Below are positions 16,001-24,226 of a stretch of DNA of 64,000 nucleotides, piece after piece. The DNA is from Gemmatimonadaceae bacterium. GTDB taxonomy: Bacteria > Gemmatimonadota > Gemmatimonadetes > Gemmatimonadales > Gemmatimonadaceae. The stretch covers positions 30,320 to 94,319 of the forward strand of contig JAICJQ010000001.1 in the NCBI GenBank assembly GCA_025928335.1. Reading direction: 5' to 3'. A program made the translations under genes and the position numbers. The first letter of the stretch is position 1. Every line of letters begins with the position of its first letter. The notes beneath the pieces are model-generated. The model worked only from the letters and a program-made list of their open reading frames with translations. It was not told the DNA's origin and did no database searches.

Positions 16001-19000
16001 GTGCAGCAGTCCCGCCCACACGTCCAGGTCCTGTCCACCATCGACGACCTCGCGGCTCTGGCTCGTCCCATCGTGGCCGCGGCCACGCCGGCCAGCCCGG
16101 TCGCGGTCGTTGTCGTCGAAATCGACGACAGGGCCGCCGCCGACCCCGAGTTCGGCCCGTATACCGCCGCCATCGGCGGTCTGATCGAGCACGCGCTCCG
16201 GGCGGACGATCTTGCCGCTCGCGCCCGTGGTGAGCGGGGATTCATCATTGTGGCATCAAGCGCGTCGTCTGAAGACGGCTGCGCACTCGCCGAACGGCTG
16301 TGCGCCGCGATTCGCGTTCATCCCACAACGAGGGCGACGCACGTCACCATCTCCGCGGGCGCCGCCGCCGCGCCGGAACATGGAACGACATTCGAAGCGC
16401 TGCTCGATTCGGCGACGACGGCGACCGCCAAGATTCAGTCGCAGGGAGGCGACGGTGCCAGCGCCGCGACGCCGATAAGCGATGCGCAGTCGCGCCCGCT
16501 ATCCGTCGACCGTTTCGCCGGCAGAGCGCGCGAGCTCGACTCGCTTGTTCGATGGCTGGATGAAGCCGCAACCGGACAACCGCGCATTGTGTCCGTGTAC
16601 GGTCGCAGTGGCGTAGGCACAACGAGTCTCATGCGACAGCTCGAGACCGAGACGCGCCTACGCGGCGGCATGTTCGCGATGGTATCAGCGCCGGAGCACG
16701 CCGACTACAAGCCATACGGCGTCTGGCAGTCGTTCATTCGATCGACGAGCATCGCGGCGCGCGCCGGCCAACGACGCTGGGCCGAGTTGCAGAATCTCGA
16801 GCCCGCGCTCGGCAACTATCAGGCGCCGGGCCACACGGGCAGCCAATACCGGTTGCTCAGCGAGCTGTCCGAATACGTTCGCGCGATCACGGGCCAACGA
16901 TTGCTCGTCCTCGTCCTCGACGACATGCACCGGGCGGACGCGACGTCGTGGGATGCGCTCGAGCATCTCGTCGGGCAACTGGATGCCGATCACATCATGA
17001 TCTGCGTCCTTCAGGGACCGCATCCCGGACACGAAGCGAGCACGCACCGTCGTCTTCCGATTCATGAAGATTCCGCCCGCGAGTTGATCCTCTCGAATCT
17101 CACGCGCGACGAAGTGAAGCAGTGGCTCGAGGGAGCCTTTCACGGACAACAGATCGAGCGAGAGTTGCTCGCGTTCCTCTACCGACATACGGAAGGGAAT
17201 CCGCTCTTCATCTCACAGATGCTCCGGGCACTCACTGAGGACGGGGACATCTGGCACGGGCGAAATCGTTGGGAATGGACGCCCGTCTCGGAGCTTCGCC
17301 TCCCACCGGGACGTCGCGCGCTCGTTGCGCGTCGCCTGAACCGCTTCTCCTCGAGCACGCAGGCGGTGTTGGCCGCCGCCGCGATTGTCGGGCGCGAGTT
17401 CGATGTCGGCACGCTCTCCGGCGCTGGTGCCGGAAGTGAAGCCGCCGTCCGCCTCGCCGTGAGCGAAGCCGTCGCTGCCGGGCTCATCGTACAGACCAGA
17501 GAGCGCCGGCAGGGCAGCTACGCGTTCGTCCATGAAGAGGTCGCCGACGTTCTCCTCGGCACCTTGCCGCGAGACCAGCTTGCACAGGTGCACCTTCGGT
17601 TGGCGCGATGGATGGAAAAGCGGCGGCCCGACCGTCCGAGCGACATCGCGCTGCACTATGACGCGGCCGGCGCGGCACAGCAGGCCTATCAGTGGGCGTT
17701 GACGGCGGCGACGGCGGCGGAGCGCGTCTATGCGTATCCGATCGCCGGAGCACTCCTGCAGATCGCCGCGCGCAATTCGACCGGTCCGGGCGACCTGGCG
17801 GACATCCGTGTGGCGCTCGCGCACATCTCGGAGACGGGTGGCCGGTTCGATGAGGTCGAGGAGCTGTGCGACCTGGCGATCGAGTGGTTCGCTGGCCAGG
17901 GAGACGACAGACGTGCGCTCACTCTGCGCCGAATGCGTGAACGGGCGCGGATGGAGCTGGGCCAGCCGGCGCGCGTGACCCTCGACTCGCTGACATCGCT
18001 CGACGAGGAAGCGGTCAGGCTTGGCTTCGATCGCGAGCGCGTCGCCATCCTTCTCCTTATCTCGCTGACGTACGCGCGGCTCGGCGACAAGCCCACATCG
18101 GAGCGCATTGCCGCGGAGGGCGTGAAGATGGCGGAAGGGATCGGCGATACGATGCTTCTCGCCGACGCCGTGACCCGCCATGGCAATTCGATGCTGAGCG
18201 ACGCGCCGACACGCGCCCATCCGATCCTCCGGCGGGCCCTCGAGTTGTACGAATCGGCCGGGGACGTACGTGGACAGGCCCGTTCGTACATGAACATTGG
18301 CATCGCGGCGCAATTCGAGTCGCGCCTCGAGGAAGCGAGTCAGGCGTACGGTCGCGCGTTGAGCGTCGCCCGTGCCGGCGGAATGCCGGACGTTTGGGGG
18401 CTTGCTGCGCTGAACCTCGGTGTGCTCTCGCAGAAGCGCGGCGACTACGATCACGCGCGGGAACTCTTTGCCGAGGCGCTCGGGTTATTCGCGGCCGTGA
18501 AGCACAGCGAGTATCAGCTCGGCGCCTTGTTCAACATGGCGGATGTCGATCGCGAGACCGGCGCCTGGGAATCGGCGGCTCAACTGTATGACGCAACGAT
18601 CCCACTCGCGCAGCGAATTGGTCAGGCAGATATCGAGATCGGCGCGATGGCGGGGGCAGGATTGTGCGCGCTCGAGCTGGGGCACTTGAGGGAGGCGGAG
18701 GCCGCGGCGTCGTCGGTGGCTGACCGGGTGCGGAATCGCGCCGAGTGGTTTCAGGGGCGCGAGGTCGTTGAGGCGCTGGCAATCCGAATGGAGGCCCAAG
18801 CAGGCAACCACGCGGCCGCGTTCGAACGACTATCCGCGGCGGTGGCACTTGCCGAGACGGCGGACGTATATACAGCAGCTTGGATCATCGCCGCCGTCGC
18901 GGGTGGAATGGTCGACGCCAATGGCGAGATTCTCACGGGTTTCGTGAATCGTTATGCGGATCGTGTAAAGAAACTTGGCTATGCGGAAATGACCCGGCGC

Positions 19001-19024
19001 TTCGAGGAGCTTCTACGCCAGTGA
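16001..19024 (+). CDS. Large regulatory-type protein: degenerate GGDEF-like domain, AAA/STAND ATPase, TPR-like repeats
   Basis: N-terminal GGDEF-like fold sequence with GERGF in place of GGDEF; Walker A GRSGVGTTSL; C-terminal helical repeats. GTG 16001 or TTG 15971 start. Confidence 0.7.
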   Translation: MQQSRPHVQVLSTIDDLAALARPIVAAATPASPVAVVVVEIDDRAAADPEFGPYTAAIGGLIEHALRADDLAARARGERGFIIVASSASSEDGCALAERLCAAIRVHPTTRATHVTISAGAAAAPEHGTTFEALLDSATTATAKIQSQGGDGASAATPISDAQSRPLSVDRFAGRARELDSLVRWLDEAATGQPRIVSVYGRSGVGTTSLMRQLETETRLRGGMFAMVSAPEHADYKPYGVWQSFIRSTSIAARAGQRRWAELQNLEPALGNYQAPGHTGSQYRLLSELSEYVRAITGQRLLVLVLDDMHRADATSWDALEHLVGQLDADHIMICVLQGPHPGHEASTHRRLPIHEDSARELILSNLTRDEVKQWLEGAFHGQQIERELLAFLYRHTEGNPLFISQMLRALTEDGDIWHGRNRWEWTPVSELRLPPGRRALVARRLNRFSSSTQAVLAAAAIVGREFDVGTLSGAGAGSEAAVRLAVSEAVAAGLIVQTRERRQGSYAFVHEEVADVLLGTLPRDQLAQVHLRLARWMEKRRPDRPSDIALHYDAAGAAQQAYQWALTAATAAERVYAYPIAGALLQIAARNSTGPGDLADIRVALAHISETGGRFDEVEELCDLAIEWFAGQGDDRRALTLRRMRERARMELGQPARVTLDSLTSLDEEAVRLGFDRERVAILLLISLTYARLGDKPTSERIAAEGVKMAEGIGDTMLLADAVTRHGNSMLSDAPTRAHPILRRALELYESAGDVRGQARSYMNIGIAAQFESRLEEASQAYGRALSVARAGGMPDVWGLAALNLGVLSQKRGDYDHARELFAEALGLFAAVKHSEYQLGALFNMADVDRETGAWESAAQLYDATIPLAQRIGQADIEIGAMAGAGLCALELGHLREAEAAASSVADRVRNRAEWFQGREVVEALAIRMEAQAGNHAAAFERLSAAVALAETADVYTAAWIIAAVAGGMVDANGEILTGFVNRYADRVKKLGYAEMTRRFEELLRQ

Positions 19025-19133
19025 CAGGGATCACGGACGCATTTTTTCTCATGGCGCAACCTATTGCAGTCTCCTATCTTCGAACACGGATTCTCGGCCT
19101 GTTTGAAGTCGGGGCAGAACGACGGGTGAACTC

Positions 19134-19859
19134 ATGAAAACACGCATCGCAGGACTCTCGACGCGCATTGCCGTCGTGGGAGCAGTGGTTTCGGCGCTCA
19201 TGGTCGGGGGATGCTCGGAGTCCACGGCGCCGACCAACGTGCCGCGCGGTCTCTCGGTCGGCCCCGATGGCCGACCCGATTTGAGACCGTTGGCACTCTT
19301 TGGCGGCTTCCGATCGACCACTTTTACGCTCACGTCCGCCGGAGGTTCGTTCGACGTCGGCATGTTCACGGTGAACTTCCCCGCGAACTCCGTGTGCGAT
19401 CCCAAGACGAGCAGCTACGGTCCCGGCACTTGGGACTCGTCGTGCGCGACGCTGGGCGATGGTCAGTCGGTAACCGTGACGGCCACGTATGGCTTCACGT
19501 TCGCCGGCGGGCCGGTGGTGGACTTCTTGCCCGCCCTCCGGTTCAATCCGAACACGGCGGTCATCATTTCGACCGACGCCTACGCCCCGGTCTTGACCTA
19601 CTTCCGGAGCTACTGGCTCGCCAACCCCGGCGCACTCCGCTACTTCGGCATGTACTACACGCCGGATCTCGGTGCGACCGCATTTACGGATGCTGGTCTC
19701 GACGACAGCCAGGCGACCCACGTAAACCTGACCACGGGTCTGGTGTGGCGTCGGGTCAAACATTTTAGCGGCTACAACATCAGCAGCGGCTTGCCCTGCG
19801 ATCCGTCGCCGGACGATCCGGACTGCATCGACACCGGCGGACCGACCATCGATCAGTAG
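19134..19859 (+). CDS. Hypothetical lipoprotein
   Basis: Signal peptide with lipobox ALMVGGCSEST; 241 aa. Confidence 0.75.
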   Translation: MKTRIAGLSTRIAVVGAVVSALMVGGCSESTAPTNVPRGLSVGPDGRPDLRPLALFGGFRSTTFTLTSAGGSFDVGMFTVNFPANSVCDPKTSSYGPGTWDSSCATLGDGQSVTVTATYGFTFAGGPVVDFLPALRFNPNTAVIISTDAYAPVLTYFRSYWLANPGALRYFGMYYTPDLGATAFTDAGLDDSQATHVNLTTGLVWRRVKHFSGYNISSGLPCDPSPDDPDCIDTGGPTIDQ

Positions 19860-19861
19860 GA

Positions 19862-20638
19862 TCAACGGCGAGACGAACGAGAAGGCGGCCCACTGCCGCC
19901 TTCTTTTTTTCGTCGCGACCGAGGGTGCGCCTTTTCAGGCGCCCGAAGGACGTAGCCAACACCGCGGACGGTGTGCAGCATGGGCTCCTCGCCCTGGGCG
20001 TCGAGCTTCTTCCGCAGATAGTTCACGTAGACGTCCACGATGTTGGTCTCCTCGCGTGACGCGGGTGGGCCGCCCCAGACTTCCTCGGCGATCGCTCGGC
20101 GCGCCAGCTCCTTACCGGGGTGGCGCATGAAGTACTGAAGGACCGCGAACTCCCGTTGGGTGAGTGACAGCTTGCGGCGCCCGCGATGGACCTCGCCCGT
20201 CGATGGGTCGAGTGCGAGGTTGCCGACAACGAGGCGAGGATTGCGTTCCGCATGTCTTGCGCGGCGGACCAAAGCCCGAATGCGGGCGATGAGCTCGTCC
20301 ACCTCGAAGGGCTTTCCGAGGTAGTCGTCGGCGCCGGCGTTCAAACCGGCAATGCGGTCCTCGAGGTCGTTCCTGCCGGTCAGCATCAGCGCCGGCGCGC
20401 CAACACCGTGAGCGCGGAGCTCCTGAATGAGCTCGATGCCGTCGTTCGGACGACGCAATCCGATGTCGAGGATGAAGACATCGGGCTCGCCGGCGAGCGC
20501 GCGGGCGAGGGCGGACTCGCGGTCCCGCACGGCCCGGACCACGAAACCGTGCTCCCGCAACGCACGCTCGAGGAGGGCGATTAGTCGAACATTGTCTTCG
20601 ACGATCAAGACGCTGCTTGCGCGTTCAACAATACGCAT
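19862..20638 (-). CDS. OmpR-family winged-helix response regulator
   Basis: VLIVEDNVRLIALLERAL, FILDIGLRRPNDGIEL, LGKPFEVDELIARIRAL; C-terminal wHTH with VWGGPPASREETNIVDVYVNYLRKKL. Confidence 0.92.
   Translation of the reverse strand: MRIVERASSVLIVEDNVRLIALLERALREHGFVVRAVRDRESALARALAGEPDVFILDIGLRRPNDGIELIQELRAHGVGAPALMLTGRNDLEDRIAGLNAGADDYLGKPFEVDELIARIRALVRRARHAERNPRLVVGNLALDPSTGEVHRGRRKLSLTQREFAVLQYFMRHPGKELARRAIAEEVWGGPPASREETNIVDVYVNYLRKKLDAQGEEPMLHTVRGVGYVLRAPEKAHPRSRRKKEGGSGPPSRSSRR
19881..19910 (+). terminator. Rho-independent terminator
   Basis: GAAGGCGGC-ccact-GCCGCCTTC followed by a T-rich tract. Confidence 0.8.
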
Positions 20639-20758
20639 TAGAACGAAAATATTGTTCGCCGAGAGCGCGGCAACTGTGAACGTGCGTATTCTCGTCTCGG
20701 CGTGTCTACACAGTTAGACGGACAAATTGCAAGACTTGAGTCCGCGCAATGACGCCGC

Positions 20759-21226
20759 TTGTTTTGGGGCGTGTCCTCCCGGGCTTCCGCGGGGCCGGCA
20801 TCGACCGGCGTGATTGTCGGCGGCGTCGCGGCAGCAGCCACCACCGGCGCGCTCATCGCGATGGGCCATCGCATGGGCAGCGCCGCCGTCCCGTTCGCGG
20901 CGATCAGCGCAACCGTGTTTCGACGCACCGTCGCCAGCGGCGCCGTTGGCCTCGTGTTCACCGGCATTGTGCTCCACATCACAGTGATGTTCGTGTGGTC
21001 GGTCGTTTTCGTGTGGCTCGTCGACCGGCTGCGTTGGTCGTCGATGATTGCCGGCGTCTTCATCGGACTCGCACAGTTCGCGCTGTCGTGGCTGGTCGCG
21101 TGGGGCACCGGCGAGGGGCTGGCGTCCATTCTCCCCCTCGGCGATCGGATCGTTTTCGCGTTGATTCTGACCATGTCCCTCGTGGTGGGCATGCGCTTTG
21201 CCTTTTTTCCCTTGCGAAGTGCATGA
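20759..21226 (+). CDS. Hypothetical multi-TM membrane protein
   Basis: 155 aa with about four hydrophobic segments. Confidence 0.55.
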   Translation: MFWGVSSRASAGPASTGVIVGGVAAAATTGALIAMGHRMGSAAVPFAAISATVFRRTVASGAVGLVFTGIVLHITVMFVWSVVFVWLVDRLRWSSMIAGVFIGLAQFALSWLVAWGTGEGLASILPLGDRIVFALILTMSLVVGMRFAFFPLRSA

Positions 21227-21272
21227 CACGTCCGAGCGAGCCGCTGGCTCGACGACGGTGATGTGACGCGCG

Positions 21273-21295
21273 TCGGTACACGACGGTTGTACCGA
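21273..21295. promoter_or_regulatory. Inverted repeat TCGGTACA-N7-TGTACCGA
   Basis: Perfect 8-bp arms in the region before the 21403 ORF. Confidence 0.45.
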
Positions 21296-21402
21296 TGAAA
21301 GGAGGAACATTGCGCGCGTTCGCGGGGTTGGATTTTGTGACGCCCGCGATGTCGCCGGAGCGAAATGAAACTCTGGCGCCTCAAGGATCGTCGAGGTAGG
21401 CA

Positions 21403-21978
21403 GTGATGGCAGAGCAGTATCATTTTCAGGAGGGGGGAATGGACATCCTCGTCATGCTCGAGGAGAACCCCGATCACTCGCCGGTGCTGGCGCATGTGAA
21501 CTCCGTCCCGTCGCCGTTGCATTCGTCCGAGCGGCCGTCGCGAGACATCGTGACGTTGTACGGGGAGCCGAACCCGGAGTCGGTAGCGCTTGCTCTCGCG
21601 GCTGCGGTGGAGTCGCACCGCTCAGGCGATGGCCGAGTCGATTCGATTCGCCATCTCGGGATCTGGCCGGAACGCGGAGCCATTGGCGACGCGGCGTGGC
21701 GAGATGCGTCGGGGCAGTTGGTGACAAGCGATCTCGAGATCCCTCTCGAGACGCTGCATTCGACCGCGTCACAGTTGCTGGTCGAATGCAAGCAGCTGAT
21801 TCAACGGTTGGTCGCGGGCTTGTCGATGCCCGACTGGCCGGAAGGCGCGCGACGGGCGATCAGCATCTCGATCGGACCCATCGTGGGGCTGACAGGACCG
21901 GTGTTCGCTCCGCTCGAGTCGGTCATTGAGCGGCTTCGTGAGGCGGACGGGCTGGCGTTTGAAACGGAAGGAGACTGA
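21403..21978 (+). CDS. Hypothetical protein
   Basis: 191 aa ORF followed by a strong terminator; start may be 21406 or 21439. Confidence 0.55.
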   Translation: MMAEQYHFQEGGMDILVMLEENPDHSPVLAHVNSVPSPLHSSERPSRDIVTLYGEPNPESVALALAAAVESHRSGDGRVDSIRHLGIWPERGAIGDAAWRDASGQLVTSDLEIPLETLHSTASQLLVECKQLIQRLVAGLSMPDWPEGARRAISISIGPIVGLTGPVFAPLESVIERLREADGLAFETEGD

Positions 21979-22008
21979 ACGGGAAACGTTCTTTGTCAGA
22001 CGAACGAC

Positions 22009-22041
22009 GACGGGGCAGCCTTTTGGCTGCCCCGTCTGTAT
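22009..22041 (+). terminator. Rho-independent terminator-like hairpin
   Basis: GACGGGGCAGCC-tttt-GGCTGCCCCGTC perfect 12-bp stem. Confidence 0.75.
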
Positions 22042-22207
22042 TTGGTGAGGCCATCAGCCAAATAGCTCACGGCTAAGGCTCGCGGCCATGGCTCGCACCG
22101 ATGCAAAGGTGGCCGAACCCACCAATTGACTCTGAGCGGCCCATCCGTGGTTATGCCATAAAAGACAGACTCACCGACGCGCCGCGGAGTTGGCCGATGT
22201 GTCCAAC

Positions 22208-23863
22208 ATGAGGATTCCGAAGTTTGCCTGGGCGCTCGCTCTGACGGCCGCCGCATGTCATCTGAATGAACCGGCGGCACCGGTTGTGGAACTCTCGGCC
22301 GCACCCCGCGCGCTCTTCATTGCCCCCAACGCTCTCGAGCTCACCGGCTTCATGCCGTCTGAGATCGTCTCGGCGCGCATGTCTACCGGCGTCGGACCGT
22401 CCGTGACATGGACAAGCGACGACACGACGATCGTTGCACTGGCCTCTGTGGACGAGCGCAGCGTCAAGCTTACCGGCCGTCGAACCGGACAGACAACGAT
22501 TCGGGCCACTGCTCCGGACGGATCACGTGCGGCGGCGACTGTCCTCGTGACCATGACCCCGCCCGCGCGCTTCCCGATCCCGCCCCGGGCTGTGGCGACG
22601 GCCGGGCTGATGGTCGAAGCATCGACGCGGGCCGACTCTACTTCCGGCGATCCCCTCGACGGGCCGAAGGGGGCGGTCCGCTACACGACAACCGCCACGA
22701 TTCGGAACATCGACTCGCGCGAACGAACGATCGCGCTCGACGCCTGTCCGATTTGGATCACCGTACACGGCGGCGGCGGCTGGGAGCTTCAAGACGTGCA
22801 CTACCTCCTCTGGGACGAGATGCGAACCAATTCGGGATGCGCGGAGGAGCCCAAGCGTGTCACTCTGGCCCCCGGCTCCCGGTACACGCTGAGCGCCAGC
22901 GTCTTTGCACACGAGTTGCTCGCAGCCGGTCTTGCGTCGAACTATCGATACTTTTTTCACGCGCACGTCCGGTTCGACACGACTCAGGCCGTCGTGACCG
23001 CGGATAGCGCCGTGATCTCGTATCCAACCAACGTCATCGCCACTGCCGCGAACGTAAGCCTCGGAAGCCGCGATACGGCGGCGATTCTGAACGGCGCAAT
23101 GACCATTGCCAACAATGGGGAGCTGAAAAGCCACTTGGAGTTCGGTGGCTGCGCGCTCCGTCTACTCGCCTTCGCGTCGAGCGACCGCAGCGGAGCGCCG
23201 AAATGGAATTCGGATGCGCGGCGACCGTGGGAGGGGTCGTTTGGCTACGCCTGCGCCTCGATTCTGTATACGCGCGACCTCGATCCGGGCGGATCGATTT
23301 CGTTCAACTTCCAGTCGCCTCTCATCGAAATGATGGGGGATTCGCTCCCCGACGGCAGGTACTATTTCTCGGCGGACCTTCGCTTTTCGAATCGGCCCAA
23401 TCTGACGGTTCCGGCGGGGAGCCTCGACCTCGCCCTGCCGCGTCCGCCGCTCCCCGCCGAGCGAACGGCCGATCTTATGGTATATCACGCCAGTGGCGTG
23501 ACGGTCGATGGCTCGTCGGTGCTGCACGCCCACGCAACGGCTACGCTCGGCTACGCGAACTCTGCGCTCGTCGGCTTCTCCAATGATTGCCCAATTGTGA
23601 TCTACGCGTATCGGGACCGTGCGAGGCGGGACTCCGCTCCACGGTCCGGGGTGGCAGATTGGGTCCAGAGGACCTCGTGCGGAACCCAGGAAACGTCGGT
23701 CGGGATGGGCCGGGGCGAAACGCGATCGTTGGACACCTCCGTGCCAGTTCGGGACATCCTCGGAGCGTCTCTACCATCGGGAACCTACTATTTCGCGATC
23801 GCGATTCGCGCGCAAACGAACCGGGTCTTCCTGTCGGCGGGTGAGGCGGTGCTGGTGCGCTAG
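22208..23863 (+). CDS. Secreted protein with Ig-like (BIG2-type) N-terminal region and three related C-terminal segments
   Basis: Signal MRIPKFAWALALTAAACH; VTWTSDDTTIVALASVDERSVKLTGRRTGQTTIRAT resembles BIG2; three YYF-containing segments. Confidence 0.65.
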   Translation: MRIPKFAWALALTAAACHLNEPAAPVVELSAAPRALFIAPNALELTGFMPSEIVSARMSTGVGPSVTWTSDDTTIVALASVDERSVKLTGRRTGQTTIRATAPDGSRAAATVLVTMTPPARFPIPPRAVATAGLMVEASTRADSTSGDPLDGPKGAVRYTTTATIRNIDSRERTIALDACPIWITVHGGGGWELQDVHYLLWDEMRTNSGCAEEPKRVTLAPGSRYTLSASVFAHELLAAGLASNYRYFFHAHVRFDTTQAVVTADSAVISYPTNVIATAANVSLGSRDTAAILNGAMTIANNGELKSHLEFGGCALRLLAFASSDRSGAPKWNSDARRPWEGSFGYACASILYTRDLDPGGSISFNFQSPLIEMMGDSLPDGRYYFSADLRFSNRPNLTVPAGSLDLALPRPPLPAERTADLMVYHASGVTVDGSSVLHAHATATLGYANSALVGFSNDCPIVIYAYRDRARRDSAPRSGVADWVQRTSCGTQETSVGMGRGETRSLDTSVPVRDILGASLPSGTYYFAIAIRAQTNRVFLSAGEAVLVR

Positions 23864-23950
23864 GGTGGATAGCTGACAGCTCGGCCCGGCGTTCCACCCT
23901 TGACGCCCCCCCGTTCTCCCGCCAGTCTCCCTAGAGAGGGGCCTTATCGC

Positions 23951-24199
23951 ATGCCCAATCTGTCTGGCGGGAGCACCACACCAAGCTCGCAGTCAACCGT
24001 CCGCGAATTCGTCGACGAGTCGGGGAAACTGTGGAGCGCCGTCCTTCGAGGCGACGCCCTCATTTTCACCGCGATCGATGCCACTCGCGGCGGGACGCGA
24101 GCGATCACGGTGGAGCTTAACGCCCTCGACGACTCGGTCAGCGACGACGCCCTGCGCGCGTGGCTCGACGCAGCCCCGCGCATCGGCACTCTGCTGTAG
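23951..24199 (+). CDS. Hypothetical small protein
   Basis: 82 aa ORF MPNLSGGSTT... immediately upstream of the EF-G-like gene. Confidence 0.5.
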   Translation: MPNLSGGSTTPSSQSTVREFVDESGKLWSAVLRGDALIFTAIDATRGGTRAITVELNALDDSVSDDALRAWLDAAPRIGTLL

Positions 24200-24226
24200 G
24201 CCTCTGGCCGCAAGGAGTTGACGCGT

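Noticed and set aside
17213-18454. 413-aa minus strand ORF inside the large STAND-like gene
   Set aside because: No recognisable motifs; antisense of a coherent ATPase/TPR protein.
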